Assembly (NCBI RefSeq): GCF_000018025.1
Contig: NC_009831.1
Location: forward strand, 496,001 to 560,000
From: Shewanella sediminis HAW-EB3
Lineage (GTDB): Bacteria > Pseudomonadota > Gammaproteobacteria > Enterobacterales > Shewanellaceae
Length of the DNA: 64,000 nt
Direction of reading: 5' to 3'
A program made the position numbers and the translations under genes. Positions 17,065 through 27,794 of this stretch are shown here, piece by piece (the first letter of the stretch is position 1; each line of letters opens with the position of its first letter). A model generated the notes under the pieces. That model ran no database searches. It saw nothing but the letters and a program-made list of their open reading frames with translations, and was not told where the DNA came from.

Positions 17065-17799
17065 TTAAGAACAGGTGGCTAATTTGAATTCTATGCTTCT
17101 ATCAGAATGTTTCTGTTGGTCAAATTGTACAAAATGGATGGCGTAACGATTTTTATGACCGCTGATTGTAGGATAGCATCCTTGTTGGGAGTCTAGTTTG
17201 ACTCTGATTAAGGATAAGGCTTGATTGCTGTTTCCTTGAAAAAAACCAGCTGTGGCTACTGCATTGCTATATTCGGTGGTTTGTCTGGTTAGGTCCAGCA
17301 GTAACTTAATGGGGACGAGCAAGGCGGTAAAATGACCAATCCACTCAGAGTATTCATACTGGCGAATGTCCCATGGTTTTGCAAGCCAGTAGTGGAGTTG
17401 AGGAAGGTCAAAGTTACAGCAAGCGCCCGGCATATTAAATCTTTGGCGTAATGCAGCAAGAAAGCGATTGAGTTTAAGCTGGCTTCCTGGCCTCTCACAA
17501 ACACTTAGGGCTTCTCTTGCATCCGCAAGTTTGGACAAGTAAATACTAACTTGCCTAGAGTCAATATGAGGTAGGTTTTGCCAGTTAGAGAGTTGAAGGA
17601 TCTGTTTATCAATATCTTTTAATACTTCGCCACGATAATCACAGCGTTCGGTTAATTCGCACAGAGAAAAAAGTGGATAGAAACATCTATGCTGATGATC
17701 ATGAGCTAAATTTGTTTGTAGTTGCTGTTCTAGATATTCTAGTCGCAAATAGCTTCTTGTTTTTTCATTTAAAGGCTGTTCATAAATTAGTTCAGTCAT
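17065..17799 (-). CDS. zapD: Cell division protein ZapD
   Basis: A 244-residue protein of the ZapD (YacF, DUF1342) family, close to the E. coli length of 247. ZapD is a cytoplasmic FtsZ-binding protein that bundles FtsZ filaments and helps Z-ring assembly. It begins MTELIYEQPLNEKTRSYLRL, the typical family N-terminus, and has the mostly alpha-helical composition expected. It follows coaE by 8 nt and precedes yacG, the conserved trio. Overlapping frames in the same stretch are shadows. Confidence 0.95.
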   Translation of the reverse strand: MTELIYEQPLNEKTRSYLRLEYLEQQLQTNLAHDHQHRCFYPLFSLCELTERCDYRGEVLKDIDKQILQLSNWQNLPHIDSRQVSIYLSKLADAREALSVCERPGSQLKLNRFLAALRQRFNMPGACCNFDLPQLHYWLAKPWDIRQYEYSEWIGHFTALLVPIKLLLDLTRQTTEYSNAVATAGFFQGNSNQALSLIRVKLDSQQGCYPTISGHKNRYAIHFVQFDQQKHSDRSIEFKLATCS

Positions 17800-17807
17800 G
17801 GCGTTTT

Positions 17808-18413
17808 TTAAGTATTATTGGCTAATTTCAAATAATTATTATGTAGTGTAATGACCTTCCCTTTTAGTGCCGATATCTTTCCATGATTGTCTATGACATC
17901 ATCAGCCTTCGATAGTCTTTCAGCTCTGGGAGCCTGACTATCTATTATGTTTTTAATTTGTTCTGAAGAAACAGAATCTCTATCAATTGTTCTGTCCAAT
18001 TGCTGTTCAGGTGAAATATCAACCAGAAGAGATAAGTTTACTAACCTATCTAAACCATTCTCAAATAGCAAGGGAGCAACCAAAATAGCGTAGGGTGAAG
18101 TGGTGGATTCAATACATTTTAGTATCTTACTCCTGATCATGGGGTGCATCAGATCGTTTAGCCATTGTCGTTCATCGGGCTGACTAAAAATGAGCTCTCT
18201 GAGTGTGGCCCTATTTAGGCTTTTATCCTTGTTTAGTATTGTGTTTCCAAAGTGAGCACTAATCTCATTTAGCCCTTTGGATCCAACCTCGACCACCTCT
18301 CGAGCAATAATATCTGCATCGACAAGCTCAACGCCTAACTCGGCGAACATATTGGCAACGGTTGTTTTCCCGCTACCAATACCGCCCGTCAGGCCAACTA
18401 TAAACTTTGACAT
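17808..18413 (-). CDS. coaE: Dephospho-CoA kinase
   Basis: Catalyses the last step of coenzyme A synthesis, ATP-dependent phosphorylation of the 3'-hydroxyl of dephospho-CoA. The 201-residue protein has the P-loop GGIGSGKTT at residues 10-18, followed by a conserved acidic DADIIAREVV segment. It lies 45 nt after pilD and 8 nt before zapD on the same strand, so it is probably transcribed with the pil genes. Confidence 0.96.
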   Translation of the reverse strand: MSKFIVGLTGGIGSGKTTVANMFAELGVELVDADIIAREVVEVGSKGLNEISAHFGNTILNKDKSLNRATLRELIFSQPDERQWLNDLMHPMIRSKILKCIESTTSPYAILVAPLLFENGLDRLVNLSLLVDISPEQQLDRTIDRDSVSSEQIKNIIDSQAPRAERLSKADDVIDNHGKISALKGKVITLHNNYLKLANNT

Positions 18414-18458
18414 TGATCTGTTCCTACTTACCGTTTATCTATCAAAGGCTGTTATTCG

Positions 18459-19370
18459 TTACAGTGTAGAAAGGTACCAGTTTGTAATATCGGAGCCCCA
18501 GATCATGGCGATCCAACCTGCTGCTGCTATATATGGGCCGAAAGGAATTGGGTTAGTTTTATTTATCTTCTTGGTTACTATCAAGCCTATACCGACTATT
18601 GCGCCAACCAGCGATGATAATAAAATAATGAGTGGTAACATCTGCCAACCAAACCAGGCTCCGAAAACGGCTAATAGTTTAAAATCACCATATCCCATGC
18701 CTTCCTTACCCGTTAAAAGCTTAAAGGCCCAGAAGACACTCCAGAGGCTTAAATAGCCAGCCGCAGCACCGATCATTGCATCGGTCGGTGACGCAAAGGT
18801 ACCATTCAGATTTATCAGTAAGCCAAGCCAGAGTAGAGGAAGGGTGAGCTGATCTGGCAGTAACATTTCATCCAGATCAATACCTGTTAGGGCTATTAAA
18901 ACAAATGTCAGTACCGTCGCAAAAATGAATTCCCAGCCAGGCCCGAAATGATATGCAAGCAATGCTACAGCCAGCCCGGTGAGGAGCTCGATAATTGGAT
19001 ATCTGGGCGAAATACTGGTACCACACGCCGCACATTTTCCTTTCAGCATCAGCCAACCGACAATCGGTAGGTTGTGCCATGGTTTGATGTTTGTTTTACA
19101 CTTCGGGCATGCAGAAGCAGGAACGACTAAATTGTATCTCTCGGGGTAGTCATCGATGGGATTGTTAAGTTGCTCCGAAATGGGCGCTATCAGCTTTTCG
19201 TGGTATTCGTTCAAATACTGATTACACTCTTGCTGCCATTCACGCTTTAACATGACGGGGAAGCGGTGTATTACCACATTAAGAAAACTGCCTATGACAG
19301 CCGAAAAAATAAAACTGATAATACTGAAGAGCCAAAGGTTCTGGCTCAATATGGAGATAAATTCTGACAT
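18459..19370 (-). CDS. pilD: Prepilin leader peptidase/N-methyltransferase PilD
   Basis: A polytopic inner-membrane aspartic protease (303 residues) that cleaves type IV prepilins and pseudopilins and methylates the new N-terminus. The cytoplasmic zinc-type motif is present with C88, C91, C113 and C116. The two catalytic aspartates are visible in TGIDLDEMLLPD (about D165/D167) and in GMGYGDFK (D229). About seven hydrophobic segments follow. It is the last pilus gene in the order pilA-B-C-D and probably also serves type II secretion, as PilD does in related bacteria. Confidence 0.96.
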   Translation of the reverse strand: MSEFISILSQNLWLFSIISFIFSAVIGSFLNVVIHRFPVMLKREWQQECNQYLNEYHEKLIAPISEQLNNPIDDYPERYNLVVPASACPKCKTNIKPWHNLPIVGWLMLKGKCAACGTSISPRYPIIELLTGLAVALLAYHFGPGWEFIFATVLTFVLIALTGIDLDEMLLPDQLTLPLLWLGLLINLNGTFASPTDAMIGAAAGYLSLWSVFWAFKLLTGKEGMGYGDFKLLAVFGAWFGWQMLPLIILLSSLVGAIVGIGLIVTKKINKTNPIPFGPYIAAAGWIAMIWGSDITNWYLSTL

Positions 19371-19442
19371 TAATATTTATTCTTTTAATGCTAAATGGTT
19401 ATTTGGACTGAGTTAAAAAGTTATTTAGATTGAGTTAATGAG

Positions 19443-20708
19443 CTAGCCTACCACATTACCCATTTGGAAGATTGGTAGATACATGCCGACAATCAGGCCG
19501 CCAACGAGTGTGCCGATGACAACCATCATGATAGGCTCAATTAAGCTGGAAAGGCCATCGACGGCATCATCGACCTGCATCTCATAGATGTTAGCGACTT
19601 TATTGAGCATCTCATCGAGTCCGCCAGACTCTTCACCGATCATTACCATCTGGATCAGCATGTCAGGAAACAGACCTGTTGTGCGCATAGCAACATTCAT
19701 CTGCATACCTGCCATCACTTCTTGGCGCACTTTAAGTAGAGCGCTTCGATAAACATAGTTACCTGAAGCTCCCGCAGAGGATTCTAAGCCGTCAATTAGC
19801 GGAACTCCCGCTGCGAAAGTTGTTGAGAGAGTTCTAGCAAAGCGAGCCATAGCACCTTTATCGAGTATATCGCCTATAGCAGGGATTTTTAATACAAATT
19901 CATCGACCCTGTTCCTAAAGCTCTGTGAGTGTAGATGAGCGCGTTTGAAGCTGAATACTGCAATAATTATCGCTATAACAAAAATATACCAAGAGGCTTG
20001 CAACCATCGAGAAATATCAACAATCATCTGCGTAAAGGCAGGTAATTCCGCGCCAAAGCCTTGAAAGATCTCTTCAAACTGAGGCACAACAAAAAGTAAA
20101 AGTAGGGCGGTCACCGCTATCGCAACCACTACAACTGCAGCGGGGTAAAACATGGCTTTCTTGATTTTTGACTTTAACGCCTCGGCTTTCTCTCGGTAGG
20201 TGGCAATGCGATCAAATACGGCATCGAGTGAGCCAGAATGTTCACCCGCTGCAACCAAATCGACATATAGATCATCGAAATATTGTCTATGGGGTTTGAG
20301 TGAATCAGAAAGGGGGATACCTGATTGGACATCACCTACAATCGTCGCTAGTAACTCTCGCATTTTAGGCTTTTCATGGCCACGACCCAGTAATTCTAGC
20401 GTTGTGACAATCGGAACACCTGCTGAGAGCATGGTGGCAACCTGCCTGGTCATCATAGCAATGTCCATGGCTGTAATTTTCTTTTCACTCTTGAAGAGTG
20501 AGTTTGCTTTTTTACGGACAGCTTTTGGTTTAACGCCTTGGAGTTTTAGCTGACTCTTTATCTCTATTGCGGAGGTTCCTCTTAACTCGCCAGAGGTTTT
20601 TTTTCCATCGCGATTAACTCCCTTCCACTCGAAGGTGAAAACCTTAGGTTGGGCTTTAGCACTCTTTTTCTTTGATTTTTTTGCTTTGCCTGCTGTCGCC
20701 GTTGCCAT
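19443..20708 (-). CDS. pilC: Type IV pilus inner-membrane platform protein PilC
   Basis: Platform protein of the pilus motor, 421 residues, with two T2SS-F domains (about residues 80-205 and 285-410). Hydrophobic segments lie near residues 190-212 and 235-255 and at the C-terminus (MMVVIGTLVGGLIVGMYLP). The N-terminus is lysine-rich (AKKSKKKSAK) before the FTFEWKGVNRDGKK segment typical of PilC. It lies 65 nt after pilB and 72 nt before pilD. PilC transmits ATPase rotation to pilin insertion and extraction. Confidence 0.96.
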   Translation of the reverse strand: MATATAGKAKKSKKKSAKAQPKVFTFEWKGVNRDGKKTSGELRGTSAIEIKSQLKLQGVKPKAVRKKANSLFKSEKKITAMDIAMMTRQVATMLSAGVPIVTTLELLGRGHEKPKMRELLATIVGDVQSGIPLSDSLKPHRQYFDDLYVDLVAAGEHSGSLDAVFDRIATYREKAEALKSKIKKAMFYPAAVVVVAIAVTALLLLFVVPQFEEIFQGFGAELPAFTQMIVDISRWLQASWYIFVIAIIIAVFSFKRAHLHSQSFRNRVDEFVLKIPAIGDILDKGAMARFARTLSTTFAAGVPLIDGLESSAGASGNYVYRSALLKVRQEVMAGMQMNVAMRTTGLFPDMLIQMVMIGEESGGLDEMLNKVANIYEMQVDDAVDGLSSLIEPIMMVVIGTLVGGLIVGMYLPIFQMGNVVG

Positions 20709-20773
20709 AGCCTTTCTTCCTTCGATTTGCTTCTAATGCACTAACTAAACAAATTTAGCCACTTTTAGGTTGA

Positions 20774-22483
20774 TTAAAAACTGGTTACACGATTTATCTC
20801 TGCAATGCTGGTAACACCTTGAATGACTTTTAATAACCCGGAACCCCTGAGATCTCTCATCCCCTGCTCTTTTGCCTGGTTGGCTATTTGTAAGGAGTTA
20901 CCTCCCTCCATAATAGTACGGGCTATCTCATCTGACATTCTCATCACTTCATAGATACCGACACGGCCTTTATAACCACCTGAGCAGAGATCGCAGCCTA
21001 TTGGCTTATAGACTGTGATGCCAGCTTCGATATGAGTTGGATTAAACCCCAGTTTTTCCAATTCGTGTTTGGGCACCTCTTCAGGTTGTTTACACTCTGG
21101 ACATAAACGACGAGCCAGACGTTGGGCGATAATCAGGTTGACCGAGCTGGCAATATTGTACCCGGGCACGCCCATATTAATGAGACGAGTGAGAGTCTCT
21201 GCCGCCGAGTTAGTATGCAGTGTCGAGAGCACTAAGTGACCGGTTTGTGCCGCCTTAATGGCTATTTCGGCTGTCTCTAAGTCTCGGATCTCACCCACCA
21301 TGACGACATCGGGATCTTGACGGAGGAACGAACGCAGGGCCGATGCGAAGGTGAGTCCGGCTTTTAGATTGATATGTACCTGATTGACACCTTCTAAGTT
21401 TATCTCTACCGGATCCTCTGCCGTTGAGATATTACGCTCTTCGGTGTTAAGGATGTTGAGTCCGGTGTAGAGAGATACCGTCTTACCCGAACCCGTTGGG
21501 CCAGTCACTAAGATCATGCCTTGTGGTTTTGCCAGCATCTCCTCGTAAAGCTCTCGCTGATCATCCTCGTAACCCAGCTTCTCGATGCCTAGTTGAGCAG
21601 AGGATGAGTCCAGGATACGCATTACGATCTTCTCCCCCCAAATTGTTGGCAGCGTACTGACACGAAAATCGATTGATTTGGTGCGAGATAGCTTCATCTT
21701 TATGCGGCCATCTTGGGGGACGCGGCGCTCGGCGATATCCAGCTTTGACATCACCTTGAGGCGAGCCGAAATACGGTTAGAGAGATTTACCGGAGGCTCT
21801 GATACTTCGTGTAAGATGCCATCGATGCGAAAGCGAATTCGATATCGTTTCTCATAGGGCTCGAAATGAAGATCCGATGCGCCTTTTCGTATCGCATCGG
21901 TCAAAATTTTATTGATATAGATAACGATCGGGGCATCATCGGAGCTGTCACCATTCTGATCGTCATCGCGTTTACTGGTGTCCTCTATCTCTATGCCAGC
22001 TAAAGAGTCTTCATCTATGTCGCCGATATCGAGGGCCGAAATGTCCTCTTCGAGTACCTTTTCCAGAGCCTTGGTTAACTTGTCGTCTTCAACCAAAATG
22101 GCTTCGGCGTGCAGGCCTGCGCTAAATTGAAAATCCTCCAGTGCTGCGATATTGGTCGGATCTGAGGTGCCAATATAGAGGCGGTTGCCACGCTTAAAAA
22201 GTGGCAGGCACTTGTGTTTTTCAATTAGCTTTTTGTTGAGAAAGTTTTCCGGGATACTGGCAATATCAAATTCATCGAGATCCAGCAGTGGAGTACCGTA
22301 CTCTTCATAGCATAACTCGGCAATTTCTCGCCCTGAGATAAGCTTTTCTGAGATTATGGTTGAAACTAGAGGTCGCTTCGATTGACGAGATTTGGCTATC
22401 GCCGATGCTATCTGCTCTTCGCTGAGCAGTTGTTTGCGAATGAAAAGGGTTGATAATCCTAAGTGTAACCCAGTCGTTGGCAC
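20774..22483 (-). CDS. pilB: Type IV pilus extension ATPase PilB
   Basis: Hexameric ATPase of the GspE/PilB family that drives pilus extension; 569 residues. An N-terminal MshEN-like domain (about 10-150) is followed by Walker A GPTGSGKT (about 325-332) and the Walker B region [15 protein letters not shown] (about 395-410). A C-terminal zinc site is formed by CPEC (about 463) and CDLC (about 496). The start is GTG at 22483, preceded by TTGAGG about 11 nt upstream; no suitable early ATG exists. It follows pilA after about 70 nt. Confidence 0.96.
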   Translation of the reverse strand: MPTTGLHLGLSTLFIRKQLLSEEQIASAIAKSRQSKRPLVSTIISEKLISGREIAELCYEEYGTPLLDLDEFDIASIPENFLNKKLIEKHKCLPLFKRGNRLYIGTSDPTNIAALEDFQFSAGLHAEAILVEDDKLTKALEKVLEEDISALDIGDIDEDSLAGIEIEDTSKRDDDQNGDSSDDAPIVIYINKILTDAIRKGASDLHFEPYEKRYRIRFRIDGILHEVSEPPVNLSNRISARLKVMSKLDIAERRVPQDGRIKMKLSRTKSIDFRVSTLPTIWGEKIVMRILDSSSAQLGIEKLGYEDDQRELYEEMLAKPQGMILVTGPTGSGKTVSLYTGLNILNTEERNISTAEDPVEINLEGVNQVHINLKAGLTFASALRSFLRQDPDVVMVGEIRDLETAEIAIKAAQTGHLVLSTLHTNSAAETLTRLINMGVPGYNIASSVNLIIAQRLARRLCPECKQPEEVPKHELEKLGFNPTHIEAGITVYKPIGCDLCSGGYKGRVGIYEVMRMSDEIARTIMEGGNSLQIANQAKEQGMRDLRGSGLLKVIQGVTSIAEINRVTSF

Positions 22484-22555
22484 GTAAGTTAGACCTCAAA
22501 ATAGAAAGATAAGAAGGCCATTAGCCCTCTTATCTTTGATTATCTGGATAACAAA

Positions 22556-22966
22556 TTAAGGCGCTGTACAGCCTTTAATTGCAACGGCGTTAGCGCCGGA
22601 TAGCACACAACCCCACTCAATACTGCCAGGAGTTGACGCAATATCAGGAGTTAAGGTAATAATAACAGTACCAGCTTCGTTCTGAGTCGCTAATATGCCA
22701 TCGGCGGCAGCACAGTAAGGGATACCATCACCATTAGAATCAGTACAACCTATGCTACCATCAATTGAGTATACCTCTGATACTTTAGTTTTTGAACCTG
22801 CTAGCGTACCAACACCAGCTGATGCATCAGCTTTAGCTACATAATCTTTATAAGCAGGTAGTGCAATTGCGGCGAGAATACCGATGATTGCAACAACGAT
22901 CATTAATTCAATAAGGGTGAAACCCTTAGCGTTTTTCATACTCTTGTTCAAGTTAAGACCTTTCAT
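22556..22966 (-). CDS. pilA: Type IV major pilin PilA
   Basis: Structural pilin of about 136 residues. The prepilin motif [16 protein letters not shown] is followed by the hydrophobic assembly helix. Near the C-terminus two cysteine pairs ([13 protein letters not shown] and [16 protein letters not shown]) can form disulfides. I place the start at ATG 22966 because GGAG lies 7 nt upstream; this gives a 15-residue leader. Starting at the internal ATG at 22939 would give the more usual 6-residue leader MKNAKG. I found no clear sigma54 -24/-12 promoter upstream, although pilA genes are often RpoN-dependent. Confidence 0.93.
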   Translation of the reverse strand: MKGLNLNKSMKNAKGFTLIELMIVVAIIGILAAIALPAYKDYVAKADASAGVGTLAGSKTKVSEVYSIDGSIGCTDSNGDGIPYCAAADGILATQNEAGTVIITLTPDIASTPGSIEWGCVLSGANAVAIKGCTAP

Positions 22967-22972
22967 TTTCAA

Positions 22973-23718
22973 TCTCCAAGTGGCACCGCTTACTTTAGTT
23001 TAGTCTATGTTACTTAGCCGTGTTGCTCCTGCGCTAGCTAATCTGTCCTTAATTAATCTTGTTACTAAATTCTTTGATGCTTTTTGTTTCAGTTAAGCTC
23101 AAAGAGGTGGTAACTAAATTTGTAATCACAGCTAATCTAAAATCTGCCTATACTGCCATTATGCTAAGTGTTAAAAGTTTGTTGTGCTGTCCATTGTCGT
23201 TTCGGCAAACCGCACCTTGTGATCTCCTCCTGCTCTCAACTAAAGAACTCTTCGCTATTCACGATTCACTATTCGCTTTTGTTTAAGTTTTGTTAGCTTC
23301 GACAGGTTGAGCGTCTACCTAATGGTGAGGTTGGCCGAAATGGCCATCTCGCCTAAGTCCAAAGTTAGTACAAAGTTAATGGAAATGGAACTACAAATTA
23401 CAACAAAGTACTAATTTGACGATGAATTCATCTAATGGATGTTGTTTTATGTTAAAAAGTTCTAACATTTTTTTGGCTGTGTATCGAAATCTGGCACTTT
23501 GGTGGGGAGTGTCAATTTTTGGGCGTTTTCAGAATCGAAAATCCTGTCTATTTTTCAGGCAACCGCTTTTTGCTTTGTATGAATGTAGCGCAGTTGTTTT
23601 TTGACCAGGTGTAGTATGAAGCATGAGTGTGAGTAGAGTTAGGCGTTTCGCACCGCTTACGATGCGAAATACCATTCACTATTTATCTATTGCTTGTTAG
23701 CTATTTGTTAACCGTTTA
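22973..23718. other. Intergenic region between pilA and nadC
   Basis: About 745 nt with no convincing gene; the plus-strand open frames at 23059-23286 and 23416-23604 have no recognisable features. It must contain the pilA promoter on the minus strand. Two small inverted repeats are visible: TTGGCC-gaaat-GGCCA near 23331, and TTTCGCA/TGCGAAA at 23646-23669. Neither has a T run. Confidence 0.5.
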
Positions 23719-24948
<1,230 letters not shown>

Positions 24949-25566
24949 ATGTCCTCACACATAAAAACTTCTCCCCCGGTAACAGCGCAAGAGCGCTCCC
25001 CTACGGATAATGATATTTGTCTGGAAAAGCGCTGTGCCGATGGGTGGATAAATGATGCCAGGCGGTGTGAGTCCCCGCATTTTAACCACCGCCCGTTGAA
25101 TGAGGTTAGCTTGTTGGTTATACATAACATCAGCCTTCCTGCTGGCTGTTTCGGTGAATCTTATATAGACCAATTGTTTAAGGGGTGTCTGGATGTCAGT
25201 GCTGACGCCAGCTTTATCGACCTTAAGGGGCTTGAGGTGTCTGCTCACTTCCTTATTCGGCGAGATGGCGAATTAGTACAATATGTGTCATGTGGTGATC
25301 GTGCCTGGCATGCCGGGGTATCCAGCTATGGCTCTCGAGAAGGGTGTAATGATTTTGCAATTGGTATTGAACTGGAAGGGACCGATACTCTGGCCTATAC
25401 CGAGCAGCAGTACCGGGAGTTGAAAATACTAACCCTTGCCTTGTTCGACGCATATCCTATGCTAAATATTGATAGAGTCGTGGGTCATTGTGATATTGCG
25501 CCTGGCCGTAAAACAGATCCCGGTGAAAGCTTTGATTGGCAACGATTTAAAAAAGATTTAAGTTAA
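24949..25566 (+). CDS. ampD: 1,6-anhydro-N-acetylmuramyl-L-alanine amidase AmpD
   Basis: Cytoplasmic zinc amidase of peptidoglycan recycling; it cuts the peptide from 1,6-anhydroMurNAc and so lowers the signal that induces AmpC-type beta-lactamases. Zinc ligands can be read as H59 in LLVIHNI, and the His and Asp of GHCDIAPGRKTDPG (about 178-191). A conserved Glu lies in FAIGIELEG. At 205 residues it is about 18 longer than E. coli AmpD, with the extra length at the N-terminus (residues 1-30), so a later start is possible. It is followed by ampE after 139 nt. Confidence 0.95.
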   Translation: MSSHIKTSPPVTAQERSPTDNDICLEKRCADGWINDARRCESPHFNHRPLNEVSLLVIHNISLPAGCFGESYIDQLFKGCLDVSADASFIDLKGLEVSAHFLIRRDGELVQYVSCGDRAWHAGVSSYGSREGCNDFAIGIELEGTDTLAYTEQQYRELKILTLALFDAYPMLNIDRVVGHCDIAPGRKTDPGESFDWQRFKKDLS

Positions 25567-25705
25567 AACGTTGAACATAATAGATTAGATATTGGCAAAG
25601 AGATAGTGGTTAAACAGCGCTTGGTATATAGTGAACTCTTGTCTAAGTTATGAACGTTAATTGAAGAGTTTTAAGCTAGCCCCACCTCACGAAAGGATAC
25701 TTTAA

Positions 25706-26557
25706 ATGGCATTATTTTCTTTATTAGTGGCTATTATTGTCGAGCGGTTGAAGCTTTTGCCGAAAAGTTGGCAGCTCGAGTCATTCTTAAGCGTTTATTC
25801 TAATAGTCTCTTTGGTGAGAAGCAGCTTAATTCTGAAGTAATGATGGCTTTGGCTCTGGTGTTACCCGCTGTCGCTGTTCAAGTTGCCACGTGGGCCGTT
25901 GCCGGCCTATTTTGGGGCGCGTTAAGCCTATTGCTCTGGGTCGCAGTTTCAATACTCTGTTTCAGTCACCTAAAGCAGAGACAGACGTTTAAACGCTATA
26001 TGCAAGCCGCGTGTCGGGGAGACTCCCAAGCCTGTTATCACTTTGCCGAAGAGCTGGATTGTAACAGGTCGATTGAAGCTGTTTCCGAAGGGGACTTAGG
26101 CGCTAAGGTTGGCCAAAGTGTCGCTTGGTTAAATTACCGCTTCTATGGTGCTGTTGCTCTCTTTCTCATTTTTTTTGGACCCGCAGGAGCCGTTTTCTAT
26201 TGCACCGTTCGATACTTCTCAGACGAAAATCATCAAAAGTTACTCGAGCAACCCTTGGTTGGACAGGTACTCACACTGCTGGACTGGCTTCCAAGTCGGG
26301 TGTTTGCATTTGGATATGTACTTAGTGGCCAGTTTTCACAGGCCTTTGCAAGCTGGAGAGAGTTCGGTTTTAGTTTAAAATATGGTGCCAGAGAGGTCGT
26401 GACTCAGGTTGCTCTGGCTGCCGAGCCTAGTCCCGAACCATCTGCTAAGCCAATTTGCGTGCAGGCTACCTTAGCGCTGCTACAATTGAGCAAGCGTAAC
26501 TTTATTCTTCTGCTTACCACTCTGTCTTTATTGACCATATTTGGGGTCGTGGCTTAG
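25706..26557 (+). CDS. ampE: Inner-membrane protein AmpE
   Basis: A 283-residue polytopic membrane protein of the AmpE/CobD-like family, matching E. coli AmpE (284). It begins with a hydrophobic segment (MALFSLLVAIIVERLKLLP) and has further membrane segments near residues 45-90, 150-170 and 265-283. The function is still unclear; it has been proposed as a sensory partner of AmpD in cell-wall signalling. GAAAGGA lies 9 nt before the ATG. Its place after ampD supports the call. Confidence 0.9.
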   Translation: MALFSLLVAIIVERLKLLPKSWQLESFLSVYSNSLFGEKQLNSEVMMALALVLPAVAVQVATWAVAGLFWGALSLLLWVAVSILCFSHLKQRQTFKRYMQAACRGDSQACYHFAEELDCNRSIEAVSEGDLGAKVGQSVAWLNYRFYGAVALFLIFFGPAGAVFYCTVRYFSDENHQKLLEQPLVGQVLTLLDWLPSRVFAFGYVLSGQFSQAFASWREFGFSLKYGAREVVTQVALAAEPSPEPSAKPICVQATLALLQLSKRNFILLLTTLSLLTIFGVVA

Positions 26558-26891
26558 AGAGTCTACAGCTTAATGAGTTTAAGCTTTTGTTTCAGTTAAG
26601 CAGGAGCCATCTAACCTCTTAGTTACTTTGGACTAGGGGGGAGCTCATTTTATATCTGATAAAAATCCTAAGGGATGCTGACAGTTTACTGAGGAGTTTA
26701 ATTTCCTGATAATATTTTTCATTGAACATTTTGCATCATCGTCTTCACTAAGAGTAACAGTCTTGTAGTTAAGCATATGAAAATTAAAGTTCAGTGATAA
26801 TGGTCAGACCCCTTTGATTGTTTTTTTCGGTATGCTCACAGTTCGCGAGCATATATGAGATGGATCACAAGCTGGACATTCAAAATGTGAT
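26558..26891. other. Intergenic region upstream of pdhR promoter
   Basis: About 330 nt without a gene. TGTGATTTGATAAAG near 26887 resembles a CRP or FNR half site but lacks a good second half. No terminator for ampE could be recognised. Confidence 0.4.
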
Positions 26892-26920
26892 TTGATAAAG
26901 TGCGCTCAGTCGACTAAATT
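26892..26920 (+). promoter_or_regulatory. Promoter of pdhR-aceEF
   Basis: -35 TTGATA (26892-26897), 17-nt spacer, -10 TAAATT (26915-26920). The start point would fall inside the following operator. Confidence 0.65.
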
Positions 26921-26934
26921 GGTAAGACCAATTT
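26916..26934. promoter_or_regulatory. PdhR operator
   Basis: AAATTGGTAAGACCAATTT is a perfect 8+8 palindrome with a 3-nt centre and contains the PdhR consensus ATTGGTNNNACCAAT. It overlaps the -10 box, so PdhR would block its own operon sterically. In E. coli pyruvate releases PdhR from such sites. Confidence 0.88.
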
Positions 26935-26955
26935 ACAATAGGAGCTGAGGGCCAT

Positions 26956-27708
26956 ATGGCTTATAGCAAAATAAACCAGCCAAAAATTTCTGACGTCATC
27001 ATGGGACAGTTAGAACAGATGATCCTGGAAGGAAGTCTCCAGCCTGGTCAGAAACTACCCCCTGAACGCGAACTTGCACTGCAGTTCGAAGTTTCCCGTC
27101 CCTCATTACGAGAAGCCATTCAAAAGCTTGAAGCCAAAGGTCTACTCTTGCGTCGTCAAGGTGGTGGCACCTATGTCAAAGAGCAGCTTTGGCAGAGCCT
27201 GGCAGATCCTATCGTCGAGTTGATGCATAGTGACTCCGAGAGTCAGTATGATCTACTCGAGTTTCGTCATGCTACCGAAGGCATGATGGCATATTTTGCG
27301 GCGCTACGTGGTACCGACGCCGATATGCAGAATATCAAGCGCACGATTATGGAAGTTGATGCTGCATCTGAAATTGAGCAGCAAGCGGAAGCTATTGTAA
27401 AATTCTACCGTGCGGTCGCCGAAGCCTCTCATAACGTGGCTATGCTACACCTTGTCTTAAGTTTAGCCCCTGTGCTGCATAAAAACGTGGCACAGAACCT
27501 GGAGCTTCTGAACCGAAGAGAGGAAGCCTCCAAAATGGCCAACGATCATAGGCTGGCCCTGCTTGCCGCCATCGTTCGCCGAGATCCCGAAGCAGCTAGA
27601 GAAGCCTCTAATGAACACTTAAGTTACATTGAGGAAGTCATGCTGTCTGTTAGGGAAGAAGATAGCCGGTTGCAGCGTAGTCTGCGCCGTTTAAAAAGCG
27701 GTGTGTAA
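26956..27708 (+). CDS. pdhR: Pyruvate-responsive repressor PdhR (GntR/FadR family)
   Basis: Transcription factor of 250 residues, normal for PdhR (E. coli 254). Residues about 10-75 are the GntR winged helix (LEGSLQPGQKLPPERELA, then SRPSLREAIQKLEAKGLL), followed by an all-helical FCD effector domain. It heads the pyruvate dehydrogenase operon, and a perfect PdhR box lies 22 nt before its start, so it is almost certainly autoregulated and controls aceEF by pyruvate level. Confidence 0.96.
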   Translation: MAYSKINQPKISDVIMGQLEQMILEGSLQPGQKLPPERELALQFEVSRPSLREAIQKLEAKGLLLRRQGGGTYVKEQLWQSLADPIVELMHSDSESQYDLLEFRHATEGMMAYFAALRGTDADMQNIKRTIMEVDAASEIEQQAEAIVKFYRAVAEASHNVAMLHLVLSLAPVLHKNVAQNLELLNRREEASKMANDHRLALLAAIVRRDPEAAREASNEHLSYIEEVMLSVREEDSRLQRSLRRLKSGV

Positions 27709-27794
27709 AGCCTCGGGCTTCACACCAGAAAATACTCTGAAAATGACAATTTTCATGATGACTATTATTACTACGTATGGGGAAGGACTGCGAA

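Noticed and set aside
22973..23160. Sigma54 promoter for pilA
   Set aside because: I looked for TGGCAC-N5-TTGC on the minus strand; the best candidate near 23155 has the wrong spacing, and the TGGCAC at 22981 is on the opposite strand.
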